Source: Apostichopus japonicus (Eukaryota; Echinodermata; Holothuroidea; Aspidochirotida; Stichopodidae). From it: a stretch of 64,000 nt of DNA. Each line of letters begins with the position of its first letter. Positions within the stretch are counted from its first letter, which is position 1. The notes beneath the pieces were generated by a model that ran no database searches, had not been told where the DNA came from, and saw nothing but the letters and a program-made list of their open reading frames with translations. Location: NCBI RefSeq assembly GCF_037975245.1, contig NC_092567.1:23340376-23404375 (forward strand), written 5' to 3'. The position numbers were made by a program, and so were the translations under genes. Below, piece after piece: positions 40,601-53,800 of this stretch.

Positions 40601-43600
40601 ACTTGAATTTCTTTTATGGTATGGAGATGAACCAGTAGGGGTATTTACCTTGAATATATATCACTCCTGGAGATACTTACGAGCTATCACACCATCGATT
40701 CGCATTTGAAGGTTTCTTTTAAATCCCTCTCGCCAGAAGAAATAAAATGTCCTTAACCTAGATACGGTAAACATGAACAATCTTTTTTATCCTGCCATGG
40801 GAATCAAACGTTTAGACTTCATTTTATTTCTTGCCAGTAAACTGGAAGAATATTTTTCTTTTTTTGCGAAACAGGATCAATAAGTGTACCATTTCCGATG
40901 TACTGAATTCCTACATGAATCCTTTCGTTACTTATGTGAATAACAGAAAACCAATTCATGACACGACAGAAAGTGAAGTTCAATTTCTGTGCCTTTAACT
41001 TATCAATTTGATTTCTCATATGTTTGTACAAGATTAATACAAAACCAACATTACAGTAGAGAAGTTAACATATGAAAGACACTAGAAAACAGCAAGGCTG
41101 TTATCTCAGCTAGTGACCAAGAACTATAACTACAAATTACACACCGACGTCTTCACTGTTACTGACTTTAAAAGGTAGGTATGGCATAATACCAACCTTC
41201 ATTACTTGGATTATAATCGCTTACAATTTTCATGCAACATCGTTTTCATTATAGCTTTTTAAAAATCCGTTCTTTGATAAAGACCAAGCTTCTGCACTAT
41301 TTCAGATACGTTTAATACTTTTGTTCAGTTTATAAAACACGGTGATTTAGACGTACAGTAAGCTATATGCTGCTTTAATTATTTCCTATAGGTTGTCGGA
41401 TGTTACAGTCAAGCACGTACTTGATAATGGGTTCACTCTTTCAAGAATTTCAATAAACCAACATCTCTAGTGTTTAAAGAAGTGTGCAACTGACCTACTT
41501 AGAGGTACAGCGACGGCGTATAAGCTCAAGTTAGAAATGGAAATAACAGTCGCTATATATTAAAGAAGGAATCGTCAGCGAGTAATAAAATCATTTTATT
41601 TTAAATCGACATAATCAAAGTGACTGTTTGCTTCATAAAGATTCGAATATTGGAATTTAAATTATGGATTGTGGATTTAAATCATTTTGTTATTATTTTG
41701 CTAAGATAATTTACTTTTCACAATCGTATTATATCTTATTGTACCTTATCATATTATAATAACACTGGAATAAGACATTGACGAAAGAATCCACATATAG
41801 ATTAATGTAAGTAGATTATCAGATATGTTGAGGTCAAAGTTCATTTGGGAATACCAATTCAATCAACCATTGGACTGAATTAGTGGAGTAACCTGTTAGA
41901 CTTTCCTAATACACAAGAAAAAATATTTCCACCCAATATACAATAATGTTACAAGTTATGTCACTTCTTATCGTCAATGAAAATAATAATAATAACTTCA
42001 CGCAATATGATTGCGGCTTATATATGTCAAGATCAAGTCAGCGCATGCGCATATAGTTATAGAATAGTGTAATAATCATTCCGTTTGTCGAAGTAATTGC
42101 CCTCCATAATAGAGGGCTTTGAATACCAGAGGTATTAGTGTCTCTGTTGTTTCAAGTTTCCATTCTTATCAATACAAAGACTGATTAGTAATTTATTAAG
42201 GAAAACACAGTAAATAATGAACCCGATAAGGGGTGGATTCTTGTAATCAACAAACTTTTAAATCTATATAATTTTGTGTCATTTCAAATTTTTCAGTAAC
42301 GCGTTCAATCGCTCGAACGATCCTAGGGACAAAAAAGTTGTCATAATTAGCTATCAAATGCTTGTAAGAAATTGCAAGCCTTTACTAGGTGGGATTTATT
42401 TCGCATTCTGACAGATCCCACCCACCTTTCCTTTCATCGCAAACAACTGATGTCAAAATAATATTTATAACGTCGGAATGGATTTGTATAGTGATGTGAA
42501 TACATGCCTGGTCAGTTACACATGATGTGTTTAATAACTTTTAATGATAAAGTATGTGGCGTCAACTCGCTATCTATAGTCCCTGCAGAGTGTTGCAATT
42601 ATCGTTGGACGCCCCGACACAAAAGCTAGAGCCCATCAGATGAACAGACGGCTTACAAAGAGTGACATTCTGGTACTTATAACTCAACTCACGTACATGT
42701 TCTTCTTAATTGCTTTTATATTGAACTATACATATAAACAATTCCTTTATATAATTTATGACGTCATGTTTTACTACATGACTGTCATGTACAGCCGTCC
42801 GTCAAGCGCAGTCCTTTTACTAATTGGATGTTCATGAAGGTAAACAGTATTTAATTAAAAATTGTTTCATTTAGTGGATGATTCTCTTTCTTTCTCTCTC
42901 TCTGTAACTTAAAGCAATTTTGAACAATTACACCAAAATTCATGGGGGAATATGGATAAATTTATAGCTAAGAATATTTGTGAAGTCATATACAGCATGG
43001 GTGGCCATTTTGTGAAAACAAAGGAATGTTTCTTAAGTATTGTTGTCATCCTAACATACAAACCATCAACTTAGGTTCACGCAACACGGGAATGTTATCA
43101 CAACGTTACCTCGTTGATCTTTCAATTCCTTTCAATAACCATCTCGCAATATACAGGTATTTCTATCTAAGAAACCATGTTTCCTTCAAATAATCCTTAC
43201 ATGGATTACCTTAATCCCTAGGGAGGAAGCTGATCTCTTTGTAACTTCTCAGAATATCACGTGACTTTTCCCAACGGTAGCGCGAAGGAAAGGAGTGCTT
43301 ATATATTTCTTTGAAAGGCTTTAAATTGACCGGTGCGTGCCTTAGCTTTTCGGCAGCTTCGTGTTGCTTTAATACACCTGATGCATATATACCTTTACCA
43401 TGTATGAAGAGCTACCTTCTATATAAGTGACTATTGATCACACAGTCACGAGCTAGCTCAACTATGAAGCGTAAATCATTTCAATTAATTACCAGTCTAT
43501 CGCTGACCAGTACCAGAAATGAATAAAAAAGGCAATGAAAAGTAGAAATAGAAGTGGTGTGCACTGTATACTATGACAAAATGGACTCTTAATCGCAAAA

Positions 43601-45293
43601 GACCAGAAAAGGTTCGTAAAGGTTGTTATTTTCAACCTGTCACTCACTTATCTGGAAGAAACTGCACAGAACAAGTCTTTGCTATAGGCGAGAAGAAACA
43701 TTTAGACTTCACGTAATTGGAGACGAAATCGCGTTTCGAAGAAGATCAAATGAGCTATTGCAATAGTCCACATGAGATATCGCCCACTTCATGCTCAACC
43801 TGTTTATCTTGTTTAGTTACTTGTTTAGTTAATTAATCAATCAATCAATTAGGCAATTAGCTTATGATGTTATTTAAGGTCCTTCATTTTTGCATAAATC
43901 ATTATATTACTTACTAATATTTTAATTATGTTTCTAATCACTAAGACAATAACACAAACTTCTCATCATTGGTAATTGATGTGGCATAGATCACATGTAG
44001 AAATGCGACGGTTTGTCTGAAATCAAGAATTTTCAATATGAAGAAAGCTATAGCATTATTTACCTTATACTTCAAATTGCTGTAAAAGTGTATTTAATTC
44101 GTAAGGTAATCGTGTGGTATTAAAAGGTGATCATTATTGTTGTATAAATATCATTAAACTTAATTGTTACTATCTTTTGCTGGACGTTTTGTTTAATAAT
44201 TAGAATATTTGTAGAATCAATTTTTATTCACATCTTATATATTATTAGTGATGTAAAGAGATGACACAACTTGTGCATACATATTATTTACTCTACGGAC
44301 GTTCATTACCAAGAATTAAGGTTTATAAACTTCGCGGATAACTAACAGACATTATCACAGGATAGAAATAGTACTTGATATGAATTTAAAATTCTTCTCA
44401 AGATGATTTAAAACACGAACAATAAAGTTCTTTTTTTCACCCTAAGTTTACGAAAAAGAATATGTAGCCGATTTTAAGTCTGATTGGCATAGATGCAAAC
44501 ACAGCTGTTATCTCACTTCGCGTGAAATTTTAAAGATTTCAAAATGGATGGTGTTACGGTAATACTGTGTGAAGATGTGAGTAGCCACTACGTGAGTTTA
44601 GATATCTCTATATATTACATCACGTGTAGTTTAATCTAATAGAGATATTTGCGGTACCTTGACAGGGTGTTGAATTATAATAGAGTAACCACATGGCTTA
44701 ACACCTTTTTTATATTAACAACAAAACAAGCTTGAAAGGTGTGTACGTTCGATCGAAAACGTAATATGTATTTTTCCCGTCTAAGAGTCGTCGATCTTGG
44801 ACTTTATTGCGACTGAAAAGTAAGCACTCAGATCTCAGAGGTCAAATACTCTTACTTAAGAATATAATAATTGTATAATATTTTTCGCCTTTTTGTTACT
44901 AATATAACTATCGCCATTGTTGCTTTCCTCTTTTGACGGAAACACTGAAACCTAATTTACGAATTGGAATTGGGAAAACACTCCACTAATTGTGTATGCG
45001 CGTAAGTTTTATGCGTATGTGATAATATGCAGTCAAGTCCGTTTGTATTACAGAGTCATTCCGTTAATTTTGGGAAACTTATAATTTACGAAATTGTATA
45101 GGATAAACTGGAAGTTTGAAAACGAAGATAACTGGGGTAAAATATAGTTCATATATAATATTTATTTGAAGACTCGTAAAAACAAGCTGCCTTTTAGCCT
45201 GCTTTTACGATTTAGTAACGTCTGACATGTCCTGTTAAAAGCATACAACCACATACCAAATGCGAATAAATCGCAAGGTAGATGAAATCCCCT
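37607..45293. other. Long non-coding stretch with scattered simple sequence
   Basis: About 7.7 kb with no supportable exon; frames of 60-92 codons lack domains. G13 lies at 39332-39344 and C12 at 40319-40330, with a C-rich run at 39855-39890. GCGCATGCGCA (close to an NRF1-type site) lies near 42043 and TGACGTCA at 42759-42766. Small AATC and CTTGTTTAGTTA repeats lie near 43810-43855. Confidence 0.5.
39855..39890. repeat. C-rich CCCA-type tract
   Basis: An imperfect CCCA repeat with several runs of three to five C. On the minus strand it is a potential G-quadruplex. The Thr-Pro frame across it is an artefact. Confidence 0.7.
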
Positions 45294-45505
45294 GTCGTCA
45301 TGGCTACAGCTGCACATGCGCACAGAGAGAAATTGTCACGAGATTAAAAAACAACAAAAGACTCGTCGGCGCTTTAATATGCTAGGATGAAAAAAATTGT
45401 CGTCATGGTTACAACTGCAAATGCGCACAAAGAGAAATTGTAACCAAAGATTAACCAAATTCATTCATAAAAATGGCAGTAAAACGATTGGAATATCACT
45501 AACTC
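45294..45505. repeat. Tandem duplication, period about 105 bp
   Basis: Unit 1 (45294-45398) and unit 2 (45399-45505) both begin GTCGTCATGG, then TACA-CTGCA-ATGCGCACA, then AGAGAAATTGT, and later share CTCGGCG-TTT. Each carries a TGCGCA word. The spacing and order are conserved while the middle has diverged. Confidence 0.82.
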
Positions 45506-45810
45506 GGCGTTTGACAATATGTGAGTTGGCTTTGAAATTAAGCAAAGAATCGTAAAAACAAATCTCGGTTAGTTTCATAGGTAGGGTACATGCTGTACTA
45601 TTTTGCAATATACGTTATATGAGCTTAATAGTGTTTGCAAACTGTACTTGGTCTGACCCGGAAGTACAACAAACGCATTTGCACGTGCATGGAATCACGA
45701 ATCATATCTTTGCATTACGATATCGTGCTGGACACTCAATACTCACTTTATAATATATAATTACTCTGTATTTATTTATATACCCCGCATCTAAATAACA
45801 TCAAAATAGC

Positions 45811-46092
45811 TACTGTAAATCTTAAAGTTTTGTAACAAAGTAAAAACTGGATCGTGCTATAAATCGGTAGCATGAGCTATTAGAATTACAGTAAGAACTG
45901 AGGATATGTGTAATCCCAACAAATCCAGTTTAATGCATTATTTGGGATTACACATATCCTCAGTTCTTGCTGTAATCGTAATAGCACATGCTACCGATGT
46001 ATCATATTTGTCAGCACAATCCAATGTTTATCTGTGGTACAAACATTTCAAATGTACAGTAGTTACAGCAATCTGTGTGAATCGGCTGAAAC
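45811..46092. mobile_element. Foldback (long-palindrome) element, copy 1
   Basis: The left arm from 45811 (TACTGTAAATCTTAAAG) and the right arm ending at 46061 are inverted copies of about 120 bp, meeting near 45935. The innermost 27 bp are perfectly complementary, from AAGAACTGAGG inward to ATCCCAA. Transcription of either strand would give one long, nearly continuous hairpin. It matches copy 2 at 50244-50572 throughout. The match continues about 30 bp past the right arm (TCTGTGTGAATCGG, to 46092) but not past the left arm, so the left outer segment seems lost or replaced. TA at both edges of the inner palindrome may be a target site. There is no coding capacity. Confidence 0.88.
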
Positions 46093-49000
46093 ATCTGACT
46101 GGTCGCAACGAAATTAATCGACATGGCCTACAACGCGAAAAAAAGGTACCACAACCACAACTGAACACAATGCAAAGTAACACAACGAATGGCATAACAA
46201 AATACAACATGATAACTCCACAGTACAACACACACCACCACCACTGGCGCAAGTAACATGATAACACAATGATCATTGTATAATTGTTTCGTGTAAAGCA
46301 GATACAAGTTGAATGTGCTCAATTAATCTTAATTTTATGCATGCCATTGAAGAGTAAATTAGATCGAGAATTTGTAAAATGAGCGTCACGAGAAGTTTAT
46401 CGATTACTCGATTAATATTTAAGGACTGGAAAATAACCCTTTTCAATTTCAAACTTGTGATTGTCAGGTTGTGAAGTTCATATGTTAATGTATTTCTTCT
46501 CAGTGTGTTAACGTTTCTTCTCATGCAGAGACCAAGATCGATGACAAGCGATAATTCTTAGAAAGACGAGGTTGCTACAGCAAATGTCTCATCTTTATCT
46601 TTCAAGAAAATGCAAACAAATTATAAGCAAAACACAACGGTGTATTATAAACGTTTTCAATTCAGAACAACTTTACGCAAACAGACTTTATCCACAATAT
46701 TACAAATGTTGCATGATCCTATACGAGCGATGAATACATTTATGGCATTTGAAATCAGCCCAAAGCAACCACGCGCCTTGCAACCAACGAAGAAACATTT
46801 GAACTAAAGAATTAACGCCTGTTACTTCATTTGTACCGAGAAAAAAAAAGGCGCTGATCAGAACACAATCATGAAACCTTCAGAAACAAACGGTATCTTT
46901 TACCATGCCAGCTATCTGTTTATAGCTCCATGCTTATACAAAGGCTATATTATGTTTGACAAATGGAAAAGTACGGTATGTAATAATGTAGCCGAGCGGG
47001 GTTAATATCCATGGGTATTTAAGCTTTCCCCGGTCTTAATTAATGTTCAGATATATACCTGAATACTGCTCCTAACGATTGCTTCTTGCAGTTGAGCCAA
47101 CAATGATATTACAGTGATATATATACACTATGCGCTATACTGTGTTTAATTGACCAGTATACTTGGCAAGCATACCTAGCAATACGTGGTCTCTTATATT
47201 TTGTTTTAAACTCCTCACAATAAACTAATTTACACCAGTCCACTATACAAACATCGATTCAAGGACATATGCAGAATATAGTCCTTCACAGTTACCATGT
47301 ACCATGTTAATTCCAAACCAGTAACACATTACACTCTGCAGTACTAAACCTTCGTGTCTTGCACGCAAATGTGGTCTCACTTTTAAAAAAAAACTTGTAA
47401 TAATTGATTTATTACAATTTCAAAAGCCATTGGTTTGTAAAAAAAAATCTTCCAAGAAAACAAACATATGAAGGAGATTTATTCGTCCAAAAACGACGAA
47501 CTCTCTTGACCGAAAACTGAAGTAAATTGACGGTATTATCCAATTTAAGAAGAATACCATTTGAAGTCAACTTTAGTTATACGAATCTTCAAGAAATATA
47601 TAATGAGTGATTCACAAATGCATTTATAATGGCCATTGATTTAATTTATCAAGCCGCAATTTCTCAATCATGTCAGAGCAAATTACCCTGTTTTTTTTTT
47701 TTCTGGATAATAAAGATAAGCTTGATGTGGTCCATTCGAGTGACGTACATGGCTAGAGCGGAATAAGCTAACCATGATCATTAAAATAGACCAAGAACGG
47801 GAAATAAATTCATTTCTAAGATAACGTAGGATTCACTTTAAATGACACACGGGCTGTAAACAAAGACAAATTCTTAAGAATCCCAAAAAAGATAAGATAA
47901 CTAATACGGCATAAGATAAGTCATTCTATCGTTAAACGGGAAACAGATTTTCGTGAACGACAATAGTTTTCGGGAGGATGGGTCGGTTACGTGAGGGTCG
48001 GGTGTGTTTTAACTAAGTGTACCTACCCCTAATATATGTACCGTACAAATGTAACTTTTTTATTTTATTTATAATCTACACGGTCTCTGATGAACATCAA
48101 ATCACTAAAAACAGTATACTATACACAATACTTCCTCACCCTATCAACCCCCACCTCCCTCCCACCACCCCACCACCATTCATAAAATTATCTCTAAAGT
48201 AAAAGATAGAGTACAGGAACGATGTTTGTTACATTATATACGTTAGAATTAATACGGAAACCTGCTTTGTCATTGCAAGTAGGAAACTAACCTTGAATAT
48301 TGAGTTAACTAAGTAAGGAACGAATGACATGCCATAAGGATTACATAGGTCAACACGAAATACGGAAGCCTATACTTCCAGTATTAAAGGTTACAAGTCA
48401 CGGAAACTGCATTAATTGTCTTGTTAGTAAGATCGACATAACTGACATAATAACAAAATAACATGTAAAACGGAAACCCAACAGGGCCATCTTATGATTC
48501 AGTAATTGTCCATGCAAGAAAATCATGAAATTAACGGTCAAATCAGTTATAGGTTACTTAAACCGAGGCTATATGACTATTGGTTTAAATATATAAAGCA
48601 TGCACAGAAAACAACGCCCTTCATATGAAAATGTCACACGCACCAACAACGTAGGAAGTGTTTGATTTTAAGTTACTATTGTGGTCATGTTTTATTTGTA
48701 ATTAAATATCGAAAATATTTAACAAAACAAAAAGGTTAAAGTTGGCACCGTTAAATGCAGACAACCACCAAACCCCTGGCGGTAATAAAACGCTACGTTT
48801 GTTTCACACGTAAATAATCAATTTCTCATTAGCAACGAAAATTGGCAAAAATTAATCAAAGAAATGTGAAAGTGTATACGTTTTGACTTCACTATATTTT
48901 GGATAAACTACCGTAAAACGTGACAACCACAACAAAAATAGGTTATAAGTAAAGCCAGCGCCACTGTGCTTCAGATCAATGTGGTAGTAACACGTAGCAA

Positions 49001-50243
49001 CATTTATTAACAGAATCAAGTCGCTCATGTTGTTCATGAACTGATTACCGATAAAACCAATTCTTTTAAATCTATGTTAGTTAAATAATAGCACAACAAA
49101 TTCCCAAGGTGAACGAACGAAAGAACATGAATGTGACGTAATAATCACGTGATCTTCACATGTTTATCGTTATGTTTCTCGCCTTTGTACATTACTTAAT
49201 GGAAAACACTTTCAAAATTAATAAGATCCGAAGGATTCCTATTTTGAACCAACTTTACCTTATTGCAGAGACCTTTAAAACTACTAAGATGCTTACAAGG
49301 TGTAATTCATTTCAATGAAATTGAAAGCAAATAAAACTCTTAAAGACCACCAAGTGCAGGTATTTTATTACCCCTTTTTTAATTGTGTTGTGTACCCGGA
49401 CACAATAAATCATACATCACCGAATGTATGCATAACTGCAATTTAACGTGTGCAGTGCCATGAAACAATTTTTCAAAGTTTTTGTCATTTTCAAGTTTCT
49501 CTGACGTCTTTATACAGTTAATATAAATGACCTTCACTGACCTTATCTTATCACCAGCTCCAAGAAAGGAGCTTACAGTTTGCTCTCGTTGGATACGGTC
49601 TTTGCCGTGTATAGGACTGATAGCTTGCTTCTCAAAAATACTTTTCAAGAAAAGTCACCCCAAGAAAGATCCTGGGCACGAAAAAAAAACAAAAAACAAC
49701 CGAAAGACTGATCCGCTCTCAGCCCCAATCCCGTTGCATAGAGACTGTGACTGTGTAATGATCATTGTCAGGTGTGTATCACGGAATGAAGGAACATCTG
49801 AACACTCCTGTCATGTTGTGGAATGTTCTCATTTCTTTTCAAGTTGCTTTAATAGAGTACACTGTATTAACTATCTCGTCAAGGTATGCATGTTGTGTTA
49901 TTATGTTTAGTGAGCTGGACTAGCTTGGTGGTCATGTAAAAGTTATACATAGGGATTTCATAATACCTCTGTGGAAGTAAGAGGTAGTTAGAAGACCCAT
50001 TGTCTGGGCTGGATTTGTCTCTTTGTACTTGTTAAAAAGGAAATTCAGTGAGGAATGGACAGCTTTGTGAAGAGAGAAGAATGGAAATAGCGACAGAGCC
50101 CAACTGCAAGATATTGTTATTAGTTTGCAATGTATTACGGTGGGAGGAAAATTGTGCATTATATCAAGGTTTTGTGACAGTGTGCCTGAGAATTGCCCGG
50201 CACAATATCTGGAATAGAATATTTGGAGGAAATATTCAACATT
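46093..50243. other. Non-coding stretch between the two foldback elements
   Basis: No exon is supported. The longest frame (49527-49910, 127 codons) has no recognisable domain. A T12 tract lies near 47690 and a C-rich CCACC patch near 48147-48178. I saw no repeat linking this interval to either foldback element. Confidence 0.5.
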
Positions 50244-50572
50244 TGTGATGCGTCACCCGATACACATAGGGAAACAGTTACAACTGTAAATCTTAAAGTT
50301 TTATACCAAAGTAAAAACTGGATCGTGATATATAAATCGGCATGTGCTATTAGAATTACAGTAAGAACTTAGGATATGTGTAATTTCGTCAAATCCAGCT
50401 GTTGGTATTTGTTGGGATTACACATATCATCAGTTCTTACTGTAATCCTATATATAGCACATGCTACCGATTTATCAGCACAATCCAGTATTTACTGTGG
50501 CTCAAAACTTTAAGATTTACAGTAGTAAATGTGTTCTCTGTGTGAATCGGTTGGATGCGTCATCTTTTGGAT
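50244..50572. mobile_element. Foldback (long-palindrome) element, copy 2, with longer arms
   Basis: Arms of roughly 155 bp are inverted copies of each other. The outer parts (GATGCGTCACCCGAT on the left, GATGACGCATCCAACCGAT in reverse complement on the right) match in addition to the inner part shared with copy 1. The central hairpin again carries GATATGTGTAAT and ACAGTAAGAACT arms. No open frame is present. The right arm runs without a gap into the 20-bp CRE array, whose unit (GGATGTGACGTCACATCTTT) resembles the arm end (GGATGCGTCATCTTTT). Foldback elements with tandem short repeats in their arms are known from Drosophila FB and sea urchin TU elements. This copy may be of that kind, although the left arm has no array. 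Confidence 0.82.
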
Positions 50573-50801
50573 GTGATGTCACATCTTTGGATGTGACGTC
50601 ACATCTTTGGACATGACGTCACAACTTTGGACGTGACGTCACATCTTTGGACGTGACTTCACATCTTTGAACGTGACGTCACATATTTGGATGTGACATC
50701 ACACATTTGGATGTGACGCCACACCTTTGGATGTGACGTCACATCTTTGGATGTGACGTCACATCTTTGGATATGATGTCACATCTTTGAATGTGACGTC
50801 T
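50569..50801. repeat. 20-bp tandem array carrying repeated TGACGTCA (CREB/ATF) palindromes
   Basis: About 11.5 units of GGATGTGACGTCACATCTTT lie head to tail with a strict 20-bp period. Six units keep the perfect octamer TGACGTCA (units starting 50589, 50609, 50629, 50669, 50729, 50749). The rest have one change, such as TGATGTCA or TGACTTCA. TGACGTCA is the canonical cAMP-response element bound by CREB/ATF dimers. A 20-bp spacing places sites about two helical turns apart, on one face of the DNA. Whether any protein binds here is unknown. CpG and TpG variants suggest methylation-driven decay of the CG at the centre. Confidence 0.95.
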
Positions 50802-50865
50802 TTTGTGCTGATTGAATCTATACGTAACCTGAACTTAGAAGCAACCAATGAAGGAGAACTTCCTA

Positions 50866-50890
50866 ACATGGTGACAGCGGTGGGAAGTTC
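50866..50890 (+). promoter_or_regulatory. Possible retrotransposon primer-binding site (tRNA-Leu type)
   Basis: TGGTGACAGCGGTGGGA at 50869-50885 is, apart from one base, the complement of the 3' end of a eukaryotic tRNA-Leu, starting with the CCA-derived TGG. It follows ACA directly, the usual last bases of an LTR. A TGT, the usual first bases, occurs at 50244, which would give a 625-bp LTR containing the palindrome and the CRE array. No gag, pol or second LTR was found. A short inverted pair (GAACTTCC/GGAAGTTC) flanks the site. Confidence 0.4.
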
Positions 50891-53800
50891 CTAATTTCTC
50901 TTTTACAGGAACATACGATATATACGGTTTTTTGCTTGATATGGTCAATGTTATGATATGAGGCTTTTTGTGAGTTCTTGACACACCATAACGATCTCTT
51001 CATAAAAAATACTGTTCGTTAAAATCTAAACAATAAATCACCCGTCATCCTTTCACTTTTAAGTGTTTACTTGTAGTTTCTTGAATGCTCCTGGGTTTGA
51101 TATAAAGTAAACAACATTGACTAAATTATAGCTTGTAACAAATTGCGTCACTTTTCAGACTTATTTTGTCAAAACTAAGAACAAAATCAAATAAGACAGA
51201 TAGACAATGTTTCGTCCATGTTTCACTTGTTCTGTGATGTATGTACTCGCTTTGGATTTTGAGTATGGCATATCATGGAAGCGACCTACTCTAATCTGTT
51301 CTTCTTTGACATGCATGGATCACTGGAAATGTTCGAAACCAATTTAGATTGGACATTCTGATGTATAATACTACTTGCGTCCTTTCTCAAATTGTGTAAT
51401 TTTAAGAGACAACTACATGTCAGTCCCATACAGACAGCTCTTATGAAAAAAACACCGAAATTACAACATCTAAGATAACAATTGACAGGAATAGGGTGAA
51501 ACGATATTTAGTCACGTGTTTGTACTTCTCGTAAGTCATATTATGGAATAACATCATTATGATCTATAGATGAAACCCATAGTAAGCTCACCTTCAGACA
51601 GGGTTTGAATATTTGTAAGTGATCTTGCGTATATGATAATTTTTGTAAATTATCTACACGACTTCTAAAAAATTGTGTTCGTCAATAACTATACAATGGT
51701 CCTTTACTTTGAAAATATGTAAATGCGAACCTTGAGTTAGAGAGAATAAAATGTAAATTAAACACTCTTAAATTTAGCTGCAGGTGATCTAGACGGAGGG
51801 AGCAAACATCAGCGGTTAACTTTGTCAATTATACCCGGTCTACAATTCTGTCAGCAAATGTGTTATTACTATGTAAAAGATAATTTTTTATTTTTAAATT
51901 AGAGTTATAAGGAAAAGAGCATGAAACAATAACGGGAGTGCATCCCTTTAGATATTGTTTAATGTTATGTCACAGCGCGGTAAAGAAACGATTACAGTAC
52001 ACTCGCTGCATTCTATGTATAGTTGACTTGCTTACGCGTTGGTATAGGTCTTGTGTATGAAAGGTTCCCATATGCATACTGATAAACTGGCATTCAAATC
52101 CTATGACTGATATACCCTTCCCCTTGTTTCGCTACCCTAGGTCCTGACCCATACCCCAATTTTTGACCCCCCCCCCTTGCCGAAACTCAGCTGAATATTT
52201 AGCTTTACATGAGAGACCTCAACACAAATATACTGTAGCTTACCAATGGCCCTTACTTGCATATCATGTGGCCTATACTATAGGGAAACGTTGATTCCAC
52301 TAAACGTTTGACGTGCGATAAAATGAAACCACAGTGTGCGTTACATGACATGAACAGTATAGTCAATGTACAAGCTATAGGGTGTTGTTAGAGGTAACAT
52401 GAGTAAGAAGCAAGAACAAAGGTTTCATAACTTCATGCAAGTTAGCGGATTGACTTTAGCGGAAATATTGGCTATTATTTTTGGCTATAGTGTACAACCT
52501 CATGAATACAAGAGTGTAACTATATTCGCATAGACGTTACAATATACGGTAAGTCAATCAGCAATCAACCAACTTTTAACATCAAGCATGCTAGATCGAA
52601 GCTTTTCATAGGGCCTACTTTCAATAAAGGATATATAGGTGAAATTCACATATACATCACGTGACGTCCAAAGTGTGTTTAAGTTATTGAACTATGCAAA
52701 TATAGACAAGTTAGCCGACCTATTTCCCTCTGATAAATGGGACCCAAGTCGATATCTCCTCCACCCACCCTTTTTTTCGAGGGGGCACAATGAGTACTAA
52801 AACTTGACCCCACAAAAAAAAAATCAAATGTCGGTATCACATTATTTTTTATCATTCGTCTTGGATGATTGCAGAGTTTACAAGTCCTAATATTTAGGTC
52901 AAAGAAAACTGTCCAAAAGAAAAATTATTCATCTTAACCAGATGATTCTTGCTATTTCCTGAAATGCGTGTAAGATCTAGTTACCAACGTATAGCTGCTG
53001 GTGTCAACCACATACATCCCTTGGGGCATGTTTGAGTGTTGAGTTTGCCAAAAAGTTTGACTTCTTGCTTTGAATTAAGACTAGTAAAATGATTGCGGAT
53101 CGAGTAACAGCATATCATGAGTTAATCTATCATGTGTGTCAATAGCTGATATATACACACGCTAACCTTTTCTGCATGCATCGTGCGTGTTAGCTAACCA
53201 TTGCGGTTCGATAGTAACAACAGCGCACGACCAAATTTATACATAATTTGGTACATCAAGCGAGATGCTAAGTGTCGCACTTCCGCTGGTTAATTTTGTG
53301 AATTTTCATATATGATTAATAATCAACGTATAATATTCAAATTGATAGAGTAAATATTGTTTGCTTTTCATGAAATAACCACTATAGTGAATAATGAATG
53401 AATACATAAAAAATAAAAAAAATCAGTAACATAAAAGTAAACAGAAACCTTTAGGTAAGCCATATTCCACACATTTACCTTTCACTTTCAGTGATTTACT
53501 CACTGTAGCAACACTGTAACGAGAATGTCGACATGATTTCACGGACAGTTTGCCTGTATCTGGTATGTGAATAGTGAGAGTAATTAAATCAAATTACCAC
53601 GCGTGACTTGGTTACTAGGAGAGACGCCAAACGAAACAGAGAATGTAATTCGTAAATTAAATCTGAGGGACCCAAGTATCGTTTCCTTCCTGTTTTATTG
53701 TCTTAGTTAAGATTCACAAATGGACCGATTATTATTTGTCCAGAAAGAAATTTTTCACGTAAAAAGTCAATTTAATTACCAACTTTGTTTACGGTCTTAA

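Noticed and set aside
49527-49910. 127-codon open frame with several cysteines
   Set aside because: Cysteine spacing fits no zinc-finger or knottin pattern, and there is no signal peptide. Treated as chance.
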